DNA of 64,000 bases, taken from assembly GCF_039905635.1 (NCBI RefSeq), contig NZ_CP157000.1, positions 2,852,001-2,916,000 of the forward strand, in the 5' to 3' direction. Within the stretch, counting starts at the first letter, position 1. Every line of letters starts with the position of its first letter. The notes below the pieces were generated by a model. The model saw only the letters and a program-made list of their open reading frames with translations. It had not been told where the DNA came from and did not search any database. Position numbers and translations under genes: made by a program. The stretch is from Microbacterium sp. ProA8. GTDB taxonomy: Bacteria > Actinomycetota > Actinomycetes > Actinomycetales > Microbacteriaceae. This document shows, one piece after another, positions 57,936-64,000 of the stretch.

Positions 57936-58898
57936 ATGGCGGCGAGGACGCCGTCACCCCGGAAGCAGGTACTCGTGGGCGCGTCCCTCCCACATCGTTC
58001 GCCGAACCCCGATCGCACTCGCGCGGGCGCCGGCCCGGCCGTCGATGCCTTCGGCAGCGACGCCGGCGATATCCGGGCGCTCGACCACGCCGTCGCCGAG
58101 CTCGTGCGCCGTACGCGATTCCCCGTCGGGTTCGGCGGACTCGCGCAGGGCGATGCGATCCACATCACCTCGATCCACGGCGCCCACACGCGGGCGCTGG
58201 AGGGCCTCGTCGTCGAGGCCTCGCGCGGCCTGGGCGGGCGCGCATTCGTCGAGAAGCGCCCGCGCCTCGCCGTGGACTATGGATCGTCGCGCAGCATCAC
58301 GCACGACTACGACCGCGCCGTGCTCGGAGAGGGCATCTCCACCCTGTTCGCGGTTCCTGTGATGGTGGGCAATCGCGCGCGCGGCATCATCTACTGCGGA
58401 TCCTGGGCCGAGTCGCCGGTCGGCGACGTGGTCGCCCGGCCGGCGTTCGCCGTCGCTGAAGAGCTCTCGAGCGAACTGCGCATCCGTGAAGAGGTGCAGC
58501 GCCGACTCACCCTCTCGCCCGCACCTGCGGGGCAGGCCGCGATGCCCGCCACCACGCGCGAAGAGCTGCGCGAGACCTATGCCGAGCTGCGCAGCATCGC
58601 CGCGGTCGTGGACGACCCTGCGCTGCGCGCACGACTCGCGCGCCTCGAGAAGCGCCTGGCCGCACTCTCGCACGACACGTCGGAGCCGTCCCTCGAGCTC
58701 GATGTGCGCCTCTCGCCACGCGAGGTCGACGTGCTCGCGTGCGCAGCGCTCGGCGCCACCAACGCCGAGATCGCGACGACCCTCGACCTGAAAGAGGGCA
58801 CCGTCAAGTCGTACCTGCAGTCGGCGATGGCGAAATTGGATGCCTCGACCCGCCACGCCGCCGTCGTCACCGCCCGTCGCGCCGGCCTCCTCCCCTGA
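57936..58898 (+). CDS. GAF-domain LuxR-type transcriptional regulator
   Basis: A 320-residue protein. A GAF-like sensor domain (about 45-175, with GFGGLAQGDAIHITSIHGAH and GISTLFAVPVMVGNRARGII) is followed by a short coiled-coil segment (about 210-245) and a C-terminal LuxR helix-turn-helix (about 258-318: LSPREVDVLACAALGATNAE, IATTLDLKEGTVKSYLQSAM). The signal and targets are unknown. The ATG at 57936 follows GGGGG by about eight bases and a TAAAGT -10-like element at 57917. Confidence 0.86.
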   Translation: MAARTPSPRKQVLVGASLPHRSPNPDRTRAGAGPAVDAFGSDAGDIRALDHAVAELVRRTRFPVGFGGLAQGDAIHITSIHGAHTRALEGLVVEASRGLGGRAFVEKRPRLAVDYGSSRSITHDYDRAVLGEGISTLFAVPVMVGNRARGIIYCGSWAESPVGDVVARPAFAVAEELSSELRIREEVQRRLTLSPAPAGQAAMPATTREELRETYAELRSIAAVVDDPALRARLARLEKRLAALSHDTSEPSLELDVRLSPREVDVLACAALGATNAEIATTLDLKEGTVKSYLQSAMAKLDASTRHAAVVTARRAGLLP

Positions 58899-58931
58899 AC
58901 GACCTCGCCCCCCCGGTCGCCTCTGCTGTCC

Positions 58932-59095
58932 GGTCGTTGAGCGAAGGGCGCCCCCGCGCCCGAGACGAAACGCCCCGAGTGTCCGAGAAGGCTCAAGGCG
59001 TTTCGTCTCGCTCGTTCCTCGCTCGCTCAACGACCGGGACCACTCTGCTGTCCGGTCGTTGAGCGAAGGGCCCTCTGGCGCCCGAGACGAAACGG
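58932..59095. repeat. Three dispersed-repeat copies, one inverted
   Basis: Copies lie at about 58932-58974 (plus), 58997-59036 (minus) and 59053-59095 (plus). All share GGTCGTTGAGCG and GAGACGAAACG ends. The outer copies have GAAGGGC...GCGCC middles rather than GAGCGCAGC. They fill most of the 318-bp spacer between the LuxR gene and lsr2; the last 120 bp is AT-richer promoter DNA. Confidence 0.85.
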
Positions 59096-59216
59096 CCCCG
59101 GACCAGCGCAAATCGTGCGAATTCGACGGCCCTTTGGAATTATGCGAGGCCGGCATTTCTCCGCATAGCTGAATTCTCGAATGGTCGACGGCGACAATTC
59201 GGGTTATTGTTCCAGC
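59096..59216 (+). promoter_or_regulatory. AT-rich promoter region of lsr2
   Basis: This 120-bp stretch (with TTTGGAATTATG, CATAGCTGAATTCTCGAATG and CAATTCGGGTTATTGT) is clearly lower in GC than its surroundings. TATTGT at 59205-59210 ends six bases before the lsr2 ATG and no ribosome site is visible, suggesting a leaderless mRNA. AT-rich DNA is what Lsr2 binds, so autoregulation is plausible. Confidence 0.45.
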
Positions 59217-59570
59217 ATGGCCCGAAGAATCGTTCACCAGCTCGTCGATGACATCGACGGTACCCTTTTGGAAGTCGGCGAAGGCGAGACAGTGCTGTTC
59301 TCTCTCGACGGCGTCGCATACGAGATCGACCTCACCGACGAGAATGCCGCGGCACTGCGCAGCAGTCTCGAGCGGTACACCAAGGCGGCCCGCTCCGTCT
59401 CCTCATCCCGCGCGACATCCAGCGCCGCGTCGGCCGGCCGCAAACGCCGCCGCAGCGGGCAGCAGGATTTCAGCGCCGTCCGCGAATGGGCGAAGCAGAA
59501 CGGCTATCAGGTTTCGGAGCGGGGCCGGGTTCCGGCATCCGTTCTCGAAGCCTACGAGGCGGCGCACTGA
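59217..59570 (+). CDS. lsr2: Lsr2 nucleoid-associated protein
   Basis: A 117-residue H-NS-like xenogeneic silencer. The N-terminal oligomerisation domain starts ARRIVHQLVDDIDGTLLEVG (2-21) and includes VLFSLDGVAYEIDLT. A Ser/Ala/Arg linker (about 60-85) leads to the DNA-binding domain with VREWAKQNGYQVSERGRVP (about 88-106), whose RGR motif inserts in the AT-rich minor groove. A longer in-frame ATG at 59181 is rejected because the family begins at MARR or MAKK. Confidence 0.95.
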   Translation: MARRIVHQLVDDIDGTLLEVGEGETVLFSLDGVAYEIDLTDENAAALRSSLERYTKAARSVSSSRATSSAASAGRKRRRSGQQDFSAVREWAKQNGYQVSERGRVPASVLEAYEAAH

Positions 59571-59601
59571 CGCACGCCGCCTCGCGGCTTTTCACGACGA
59601 C

Positions 59602-61029
59602 TCAGCGCAGTTCTGACGTGCGTGAGAGCTGGAAGAGAATCTCGTCCACTTTCTCTTTCGCATCTCCGAACAGCATCTGAGTATTGTCGCGGTAGAAGAG
59701 CGGATTCTGCACGCCCGCATACCCGGATGCCATCGACCTCTTGAAGACGATGACATTCTGGGCTTCCCAGACCCGCAGCACCGGCATTCCGGCAATCGGG
59801 CTGCTCGGATCCTCCGCCGCGGCCGGATTGACCGTGTCGTTCGCCCCGATGACGAGCACGACGTCGGCGGCCGAGAGGTCGTCGTTGATCTCGTCCATCT
59901 CGAGGACGATGTCGTAGGGCACCTTTGCCTCCGCGAGGAGCACGTTCATGTGCCCCGGAAGACGGCCGGCGACCGGATGGATGCCGAACCGCACGTCGAC
60001 GCCGCGCTCGCGCAGCCGCTGCACCAGGTCGGCGACGCCGTGTTGGGCCTGCGCGACGGCCATGCCGTAGCCCGGCGTGATCACGACGGTCGAGGCGCCG
60101 GCGAGCATGTCGGCCGCGCTCTCGGCGTCGATCTCGCGGTGCTCGCCGTAGTCCTCGTCGCTCGAGCGCGGCGCCTCGATGCCGAAGCCGCCGGCGATCA
60201 CCGACAGGAACGAGCGGTTCATCGCCTTGCACATGATGTAGCTCAGGTAGGCACCCGAAGATCCGACGAGCGCACCCGTGACGATGAGCAGGTCGTTGTT
60301 CAGCAGGAAGCCCGCGGCCGCTGCGGCCCAGCCGGAGTAGCTGTTGAGCATCGAGACGACGACAGGCATGTCGCCGCCGCCGATCGAGGCGACGAGGTGC
60401 CAGCCGAGCGCCAGCGCCAGCAGCGTCACCGCGATGAGGAGCCACAGCTCGGGCGTGATGACGAACCAGACGGTCAGAACAAGGAATGCGACGAGCGCGC
60501 CGATGTTGAGCGCGTTCTTGCCGGGCAGCATGAGCGGCTTCGACGAGATACGCGCCGACAGTTTCAGGAACGCGACGATCGATCCGGTGAAGGTGACGCC
60601 GCCGATGAACACGCCGATGAACACCTCGGCGTGGTGGATGTCGGCGAGCGCGCCTTCCAGACCGGTGTCGTACAGCGCGCCGTTCCAGCCGACGAGCACG
60701 GCGGCGAGACCCACGAAGGAGTGCAGCAGGGCGATGAGCTCCGGCATCCCGGTCATCTCCACCACCCGTGCCCGCCAGAGGCCGATCGCACCGCCGACGA
60801 CCACCGCGACGACGAGCAGCACGAGCCCGGTCGTGGCCTGCACGTCGCCCCACGCGCCCGCGGCCGTGACCCAGACGGTCGCGACCAGCGCGATGGCCAT
60901 GCCGAGGATGCCGAACGTGACGCCGCGGCGGCTGGTCTCGTGCTTGCTGAGTCCCGCGAGGCTGAGGATGAACAGCAGGGCGGCGACGATGTAGGCGGCG
61001 CCTGCCACCTGGCCGGCGACGGCGGTCAT
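59602..61029 (-). CDS. pntB: NAD(P) transhydrogenase subunit beta
   Basis: A 475-residue proton-translocating transhydrogenase subunit. The membrane domain has about nine helices (about 1-270, with [20 protein letters not shown] and [20 protein letters not shown]). The NADP(H)-binding domain III follows (about 300-475: [52 protein letters not shown] and [17 protein letters not shown]). It uses the proton gradient to make NADPH from NADH. It overlaps pntA by four bases. Confidence 0.95.
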   Translation of the reverse strand: MTAVAGQVAGAAYIVAALLFILSLAGLSKHETSRRGVTFGILGMAIALVATVWVTAAGAWGDVQATTGLVLLVVAVVVGGAIGLWRARVVEMTGMPELIALLHSFVGLAAVLVGWNGALYDTGLEGALADIHHAEVFIGVFIGGVTFTGSIVAFLKLSARISSKPLMLPGKNALNIGALVAFLVLTVWFVITPELWLLIAVTLLALALGWHLVASIGGGDMPVVVSMLNSYSGWAAAAAGFLLNNDLLIVTGALVGSSGAYLSYIMCKAMNRSFLSVIAGGFGIEAPRSSDEDYGEHREIDAESAADMLAGASTVVITPGYGMAVAQAQHGVADLVQRLRERGVDVRFGIHPVAGRLPGHMNVLLAEAKVPYDIVLEMDEINDDLSAADVVLVIGANDTVNPAAAEDPSSPIAGMPVLRVWEAQNVIVFKRSMASGYAGVQNPLFYRDNTQMLFGDAKEKVDEILFQLSRTSELR

Positions 61030-62615
61030 CGGGTCTCCCCCTTCTGGAACATCGCGAGCATGCGCCGCGTGACGGCGAACCCGCCGAAGATGTTGATGCT
61101 CGCGAGCAGCACCGCGATCGCGGCGAGAATCTGGACGGTCAGATCGGGCAGCGTGATCTGCACCATCGCGCCGACGACGATGATCCCCGAGATCGCGTTC
61201 GTGACGCTCATCAGCGGCGTGTGCAGCGCGTGGGCCACGTGGCCGATGACGTAGAAGCCGACCACGATCGCGAGCGTCAGCACGAGGAAGTGCTGCGGCA
61301 GCGGAGGCGGCGCGAACGCGCAGATCGCGAACAGCGCCGCGATGCCTGCGATGATGAGTCCGGTGCGAGCGCCTGCCGACATCGGCTTCTTGGCAGGGAC
61401 CATCGGTGCCGCCGCGGTCGCTGAGCCCGTTCCGGTGCGTGAGTTCGTTCCGGTCCCTGAGCTTGTCGAAGGGCCGGCCGCCGACACCTGAACCGGAGGC
61501 GGCGGCCACCTCACGGCGCCGTCCTGTACGACGGTGACCGTGCGCTGCACGACGTCTTCGAAGTCCAGCGTCAGTTCGCCGTCCTTGCCCGGGGTCAGGA
61601 GCTTCAGCAGGTTGACGAGATTCGTCGCGAACAGCTGGGATGCCTGCTGGGGCAGCCGGCCGGGCAGATCCGTGTAGCCGAGGATCACGACGCCGTTCTC
61701 GGTCACGACCCTCTCCCCCGCGACGGATCCCTCGACGTTGCCGCCCTGCCCCGCGGCCATGTCGACGATCACGCTGCCCGGTCGCATCGAGGCCACGTCG
61801 GCGGCGGTGATGAGCCGCGGCGCCAAGCGGCCCGGGATGAGCGCCGTCGTGATGATGATGTCGACGTCGGCGGCCTGCTCCGAGTAGATCTCGGCCGCCC
61901 GACGGTCGTAGGCCTCACTGGTCGCCTTGGCGTAGCCGTCGGCCGAGACCTGCTTCGCCTCGTCGGGCACGACGACCTCGAGGAACTGACCGCCGATCGA
62001 GGCGACCTGGTCGGCCACCTCCGGCCGCGGGTCGGTCGCACGCACGATCGCGCCGAGGCTCGACGCCGCGCCGATCGCGGCGAGTCCCGCCACACCCGCC
62101 CCGGCGACGAGCACCTTCGCCGGCGGCACCTTGCCCGCCGCGGTCACCTGCCCGGTGAAGAACCGGCCGAACTCGTGTGCCGCCTCGACCACGGCGCGAT
62201 AGCCGGCGATGTTGGCCATGGAGCTCAGCACGTCCATCGACTGTGCGCGCGAGATCCGCGGCACCGCATCGAGGGCGATCGCGGTGATCCCGCGCGTGGC
62301 GAGCGCCTCGACGAGGTCGGGACGCAGCGCCGGGCTCAGCGTCGCGATGATCGTCGCTCCGTCGGCGAGCCGCTCGATCTCGTCCGGCGTCGGCGCGACG
62401 ACCTTGAGCACGATCGGTGACGCCCAGGCGGTGGCGCCGTCGACCACGGTTGCTCCGGCCTGCGCGAACGCGGCGTCGGGGAACGACGACGCGGCTCCGG
62501 CTCCGGCTTCGACGACCACGTCGTAGCCGAGGGCGATGAGTTTGGGGACGGTGATCGGAGTCGCCGACACCCGGTTCTCTCCGGGCGCTTCGGCGACGAT
62601 GCCAATGCGGGTCAT
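61026..62615 (-). CDS. pntA: NAD(P) transhydrogenase subunit alpha (single-chain PntA)
   Basis: A 529-residue subunit. The NAD-binding domain I (about 1-370) has [40 protein letters not shown] and [21 protein letters not shown] low-complexity linker (about 376-405, [20 protein letters not shown]) leads to three or four membrane helices of the domain II part (about 415-529). In many actinobacteria this subunit is split into two genes; here it is one chain. Part of the linker is encoded by a dispersed repeat. AGAGGA precedes the ATG at 62615. Confidence 0.94.
   Translation of the reverse strand: MTRIGIVAEAPGENRVSATPITVPKLIALGYDVVVEAGAGAASSFPDAAFAQAGATVVDGATAWASPIVLKVVAPTPDEIERLADGATIIATLSPALRPDLVEALATRGITAIALDAVPRISRAQSMDVLSSMANIAGYRAVVEAAHEFGRFFTGQVTAAGKVPPAKVLVAGAGVAGLAAIGAASSLGAIVRATDPRPEVADQVASIGGQFLEVVVPDEAKQVSADGYAKATSEAYDRRAAEIYSEQAADVDIIITTALIPGRLAPRLITAADVASMRPGSVIVDMAAGQGGNVEGSVAGERVVTENGVVILGYTDLPGRLPQQASQLFATNLVNLLKLLTPGKDGELTLDFEDVVQRTVTVVQDGAVRWPPPPVQVSAAGPSTSSGTGTNSRTGTGSATAAAPMVPAKKPMSAGARTGLIIAGIAALFAICAFAPPPLPQHFLVLTLAIVVGFYVIGHVAHALHTPLMSVTNAISGIIVVGAMVQITLPDLTVQILAAIAVLLASINIFGGFAVTRRMLAMFQKGETR
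61450..61475 (-). repeat. Dispersed CTTCGACAAGCTCAG element inside pntA
   Basis: In the gene sense the element reads GGCCCTTCGACAAGCTCAGG then GACCGG, and encodes GPSTSSGTG. Adjacent partial copies (ACCGGAACG, GGGCTCAGCGACCG) extend it. The same element encodes a different peptide in hemL because another frame is used. Confidence 0.7.
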
Positions 62616-62993
62616 GCGTTCCTCTGGGTCGTGTGGCAGCGCGCTGCTGCCGAGGCAAGGGGCTCGCGAGCACCACGTTCCGCGCTCGCGACGACGCCTC
62701 CACCATGTCAGACCGTCGCGCGGTTCCACCTCACGTTGCGCCCGACACGATGTCAAGAATCACAGATCTTGCTCTCCGCGCACCACATCCATCGTTCTTC
62801 CGCGGCAGTCGCACCGCCGGCTTCCTCGCCCCATCTCTCGCCCGAACCGCGCGCGCAGTTCGGGCGAGGCATCCGCCTCCAACCCAACGTGGGAACTCCC
62901 TCCGAATGCGCGGCTCTCGGCGCGTAGGGGTTGCATCCGCGGTGGGATCTCGGAATCGTGGCCGACTCGGAACCGCACGAGGAAAGGAAAAGC
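62616..62993. other. Intergenic region between pntA and HesB-like gene
   Basis: A 378-bp divergent spacer. It holds a perfect 11-bp hairpin (CTCGCCCGAAC at 62837-62847, GTTCGGGCGAG at 62858-62868) about 125 bases before the HesB-like ATG, possibly a terminator or leader structure. A GAAAGGAAAAG ribosome site lies at the right end. No gene is seen. Confidence 0.5.
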
Positions 62994-63275
62994 ATGCTTA
63001 CGCTGACCCAGACCGCCGCCGAGGCCGTCGAAGAACTCATCGCCCGCGTCCCGCTCGCCGAAGACGGAGGTGTGCGTATCCGCGACACGGGAAGCTCCGA
63101 AGGATTCGAACTGAGTGTCGTACCGGCTCCCGAGGCGACCGACACCGTCGTGCGAGAAGGTGGCGCCCGCGTCTTCCTCGACGAGACGGCGGCTGCGATC
63201 CTCGAGAACCGTGTTCTCGACGCCGAGCTGTCGAACGACGGCGCCGTGCGCTTCGCCCTCGGCGACAAGGGCTGA
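62994..63275 (+). CDS. HesB/IscA-like protein lacking cysteines
   Basis: A 93-residue protein with the HesB-like beta-sandwich pattern: LTLTQTAAEAVEELIARVPL (2-21), GGVRIRDTG, FELSVVPAPEATD, REGGARVFLDETAAAILENR and VLDAEL. A-type carriers have three conserved Cys that bind an Fe-S cluster; this protein has no Cys at all. It may be a structural relative with another role. AGGAAAGGAAAAG precedes the ATG at 62994; an upstream in-frame ATG at 62931 is rejected. Confidence 0.84.
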   Translation: MLTLTQTAAEAVEELIARVPLAEDGGVRIRDTGSSEGFELSVVPAPEATDTVVREGGARVFLDETAAAILENRVLDAELSNDGAVRFALGDKG

Positions 63276-63288
63276 CGATCTGACGAAA

Positions 63289-63320
63289 GGCCCCGGCATC
63301 CGTTCCTGGATGCCGGGGCC
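63289..63320 (+). terminator. Terminator after the HesB-like gene
   Basis: A perfect 13-bp stem, GGCCCCGGCATCC and GGATGCCGGGGCC, with a six-base loop, followed by CTTCG. It begins 13 bases after the stop codon. Confidence 0.85.
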
Positions 63321-63444
63321 CTTCGCCTGTCATCCCGGCTCGGGCCTGCTGTTGCGCGGCGTACAGCGGTGAGCGCTCTCAGCGGACATCGCGGGGTGAG
63401 GGTACACAGCGCACCCAGCGGGGCTAGGTAGACTCGACAGGCCA

Positions 63445-63516
63445 GCCTCTGTAGCTCAATGGAAGAGCAGTTCCGTCCTAAGGAAACGGTTGGGGGTTCG
63501 AGTCCCTCCAGGGGCA
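63445..63516 (+). tRNA. tRNA-Arg (anticodon CCT)
   Basis: A 72-nt cloverleaf. Acceptor GCCTCTG pairs with CAGGGGC. The D arm is GCTC/GAGC. The anticodon arm is GTTCC/GGAAA with the loop GTCCTAA, giving CCT (the outermost G-A is mismatched). The T arm is GGGGG/CCCTC with TTCGAGT. The discriminator is A and CCA is not encoded. It decodes the rare AGG codon. Its 3' half is the likely attachment site of the element that follows. Confidence 0.94.
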
Positions 63517-63735
63517 CAGTCTTTTTTTGCCTCTGACCAGGTTTTTCTTCTGTGGTCAGACCACTCAGAATGCGTTTTTGGCCGCTTTTTGGCCGCATTT
63601 GAGAAAGCTATGAGCCGAAACCGACGCAGATTCGACGCCCTTCACGGAGCCTCGTTCGATGCCTCAGAACGACGAAATCGAGCATTTCTGGCGTCCCGAG
63701 CCTCGTCGAAAAGTTGAGCAGTCTGCTCTCCGGCG
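63517..63735. other. Probable attachment-site flank of an integrated element
   Basis: This 219-bp stretch between the tRNA and the integrase gene is markedly AT-richer than the rest of the window. It holds a 7-bp inverted repeat (CTGACCA at 63533-63539, TGGTCAG at 63553-63559) and a perfect 11-bp direct repeat TTTTTGGCCGC (63575-63585 and 63586-63596), possible integrase arm sites. An open frame starting in the tRNA is not considered a gene. Confidence 0.55.
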
Positions 63736-64000
63736 TTACGTCGGTCGGGCGTAGCGGGTCTGCGGACCCGCCGGCAGCGCCACGAGCGGCATGGCCTCGT
63801 TGAGGCGCGATGCGACGGCATCCAGATCGTCGTCGAAGAGGTCGGCGTAGGTGTCGAGCGTCATGGCCGCCGACGCGTGCCCCAGCATCCGCTGCACGGC
63901 CTTCACGTTGGCGCCGGAGCTGATCGCGAGCGATGCGGCGGTGTGGCGGAGGTCGTGAGGCGTCAGCCGCGGGATCGATGGGTCCACAGCCTGCGCGCGG
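63736..64000 (-). CDS. Tyrosine-type site-specific integrase, C-terminal end (cut by window edge)
   Basis: The 87 residues in the window are the catalytic C-terminus of a phage-type integrase: LTPHDLRHTAASLA (with the catalytic Arg and first His), KAVQRMLGHASAAM (second His) and TLDTYADLF (nucleophilic Tyr). The frame is open to the right edge, so the N-terminal and core-binding domains are outside. It is transcribed towards tRNA-Arg and ends 219 bases from it, the usual layout of an integrated phage or conjugative element. Confidence 0.92.
   Translation of the reverse strand, partial: RAQAVDPSIPRLTPHDLRHTAASLAISSGANVKAVQRMLGHASAAMTLDTYADLFDDDLDAVASRLNEAMPLVALPAGPQTRYARPT

Noticed and set aside
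59181..59216. Longer Lsr2 start at 59181
   Set aside because: Family members begin directly with MARR or MAKK; the extra twelve codons cover the likely -10 region.
63490..63717. A 75-codon frame starting inside tRNA-Arg
   Set aside because: It starts within the tRNA T-arm region, has no ribosome site and no family resemblance; the region looks like attachment-site DNA.

Overview
The window is about 70% G+C, densely coded and rich in the word GGATGCC/GGCATCC. It carries a class Ib nrdHIEF operon, an HspR-type (HAIR) heat-shock promoter, lsr2, F420-type luciferase-like enzymes, an actinobacterial hemQ pathway and the dispersed repeat GTCGTTGAGCGAGC...GAGACGAAACGCC. Together these point to a Microbacteriaceae actinobacterium, most likely Microbacterium or a close relative. 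The genus is my inference; no database was searched.

Layout. 1-4.6 kb: the start of an ATP-dependent DNA ligase, then a compact minus-strand operon (two luciferase-like monooxygenases, a DoxX-like membrane protein, a TIGR01777 epimerase) and a DUF72 gene. 4.7-10.9 kb: a ClpC-like AAA+ unfoldase behind two HAIR operators, a VOC protein, a MarR/DUF3817 pair around a nested palindrome, an RsmC/RlmG-type methyltransferase and a collagen-like membrane protein. 11.4-15.2 kb: nrdFEIH on the minus strand. 15.6-23.4 kb: MFS transporter, hydrolase, DUF389, acyl-CoA dehydrogenase, DUF445, SixA-like phosphatase and HD-domain genes. 23.5-30.7 kb: hutH with a divergent IclR regulator, an autoregulated HTH/MFS pair, YbaK-like deacylase, methyltransferase and a Leu/Val-type dehydrogenase. 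30.9-38.3 kb: acyl-CoA ligase, ZIP transporter, P-type metal ATPase, MerR regulator and a DUF222-HNH gene behind a LexA box. 38.8-46.7 kb: heme genes hemA<>hemE-hemG-hemQ-hemC-hemB-hemL. 46.7-53 kb: lipoprotein, macro-domain fusion, tRNA-Ala, coiled-coil membrane protein, GNAT, galU, 5-FCL, fmdB, mscL. 53-62.6 kb: a large helicase-like protein with degenerate ATPase motifs, an alkyltransferase-like protein lacking the catalytic Cys, a GAF-LuxR regulator, lsr2 and pntBA. The right end holds a HesB-like gene, tRNA-Arg(CCT) and the 3' end of a tyrosine integrase, so the window stops at the edge of an integrated element.

How parts work together. The heme cluster encodes glutamyl-tRNA to coproheme chemistry and HemQ, but hemD and ferrochelatase are not in it. 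hemA and hemE diverge from one nearly symmetric -10 sequence and both look leaderless. nrdHIEF supplies dNTPs. pntAB supplies NADPH. ZIP and the P-type ATPase form a metal import/export pair.

Most unusual feature. At several gene ends the 3' end of the gene, including its stop codon, and sometimes the next start codon, is repeated in tandem into the spacer: clpC-like (21-bp unit, in frame), VOC (21-25 bp), sixA/HD (8 bp), HD gene (70 bp), MFS/YbaK (71 bp), ZIP/ATPase (69-70 bp, six units). mscL takes its stop codon from a 116-bp hairpin-repeat array. I know of no description of this as one phenomenon; it is the main candidate for something new here.
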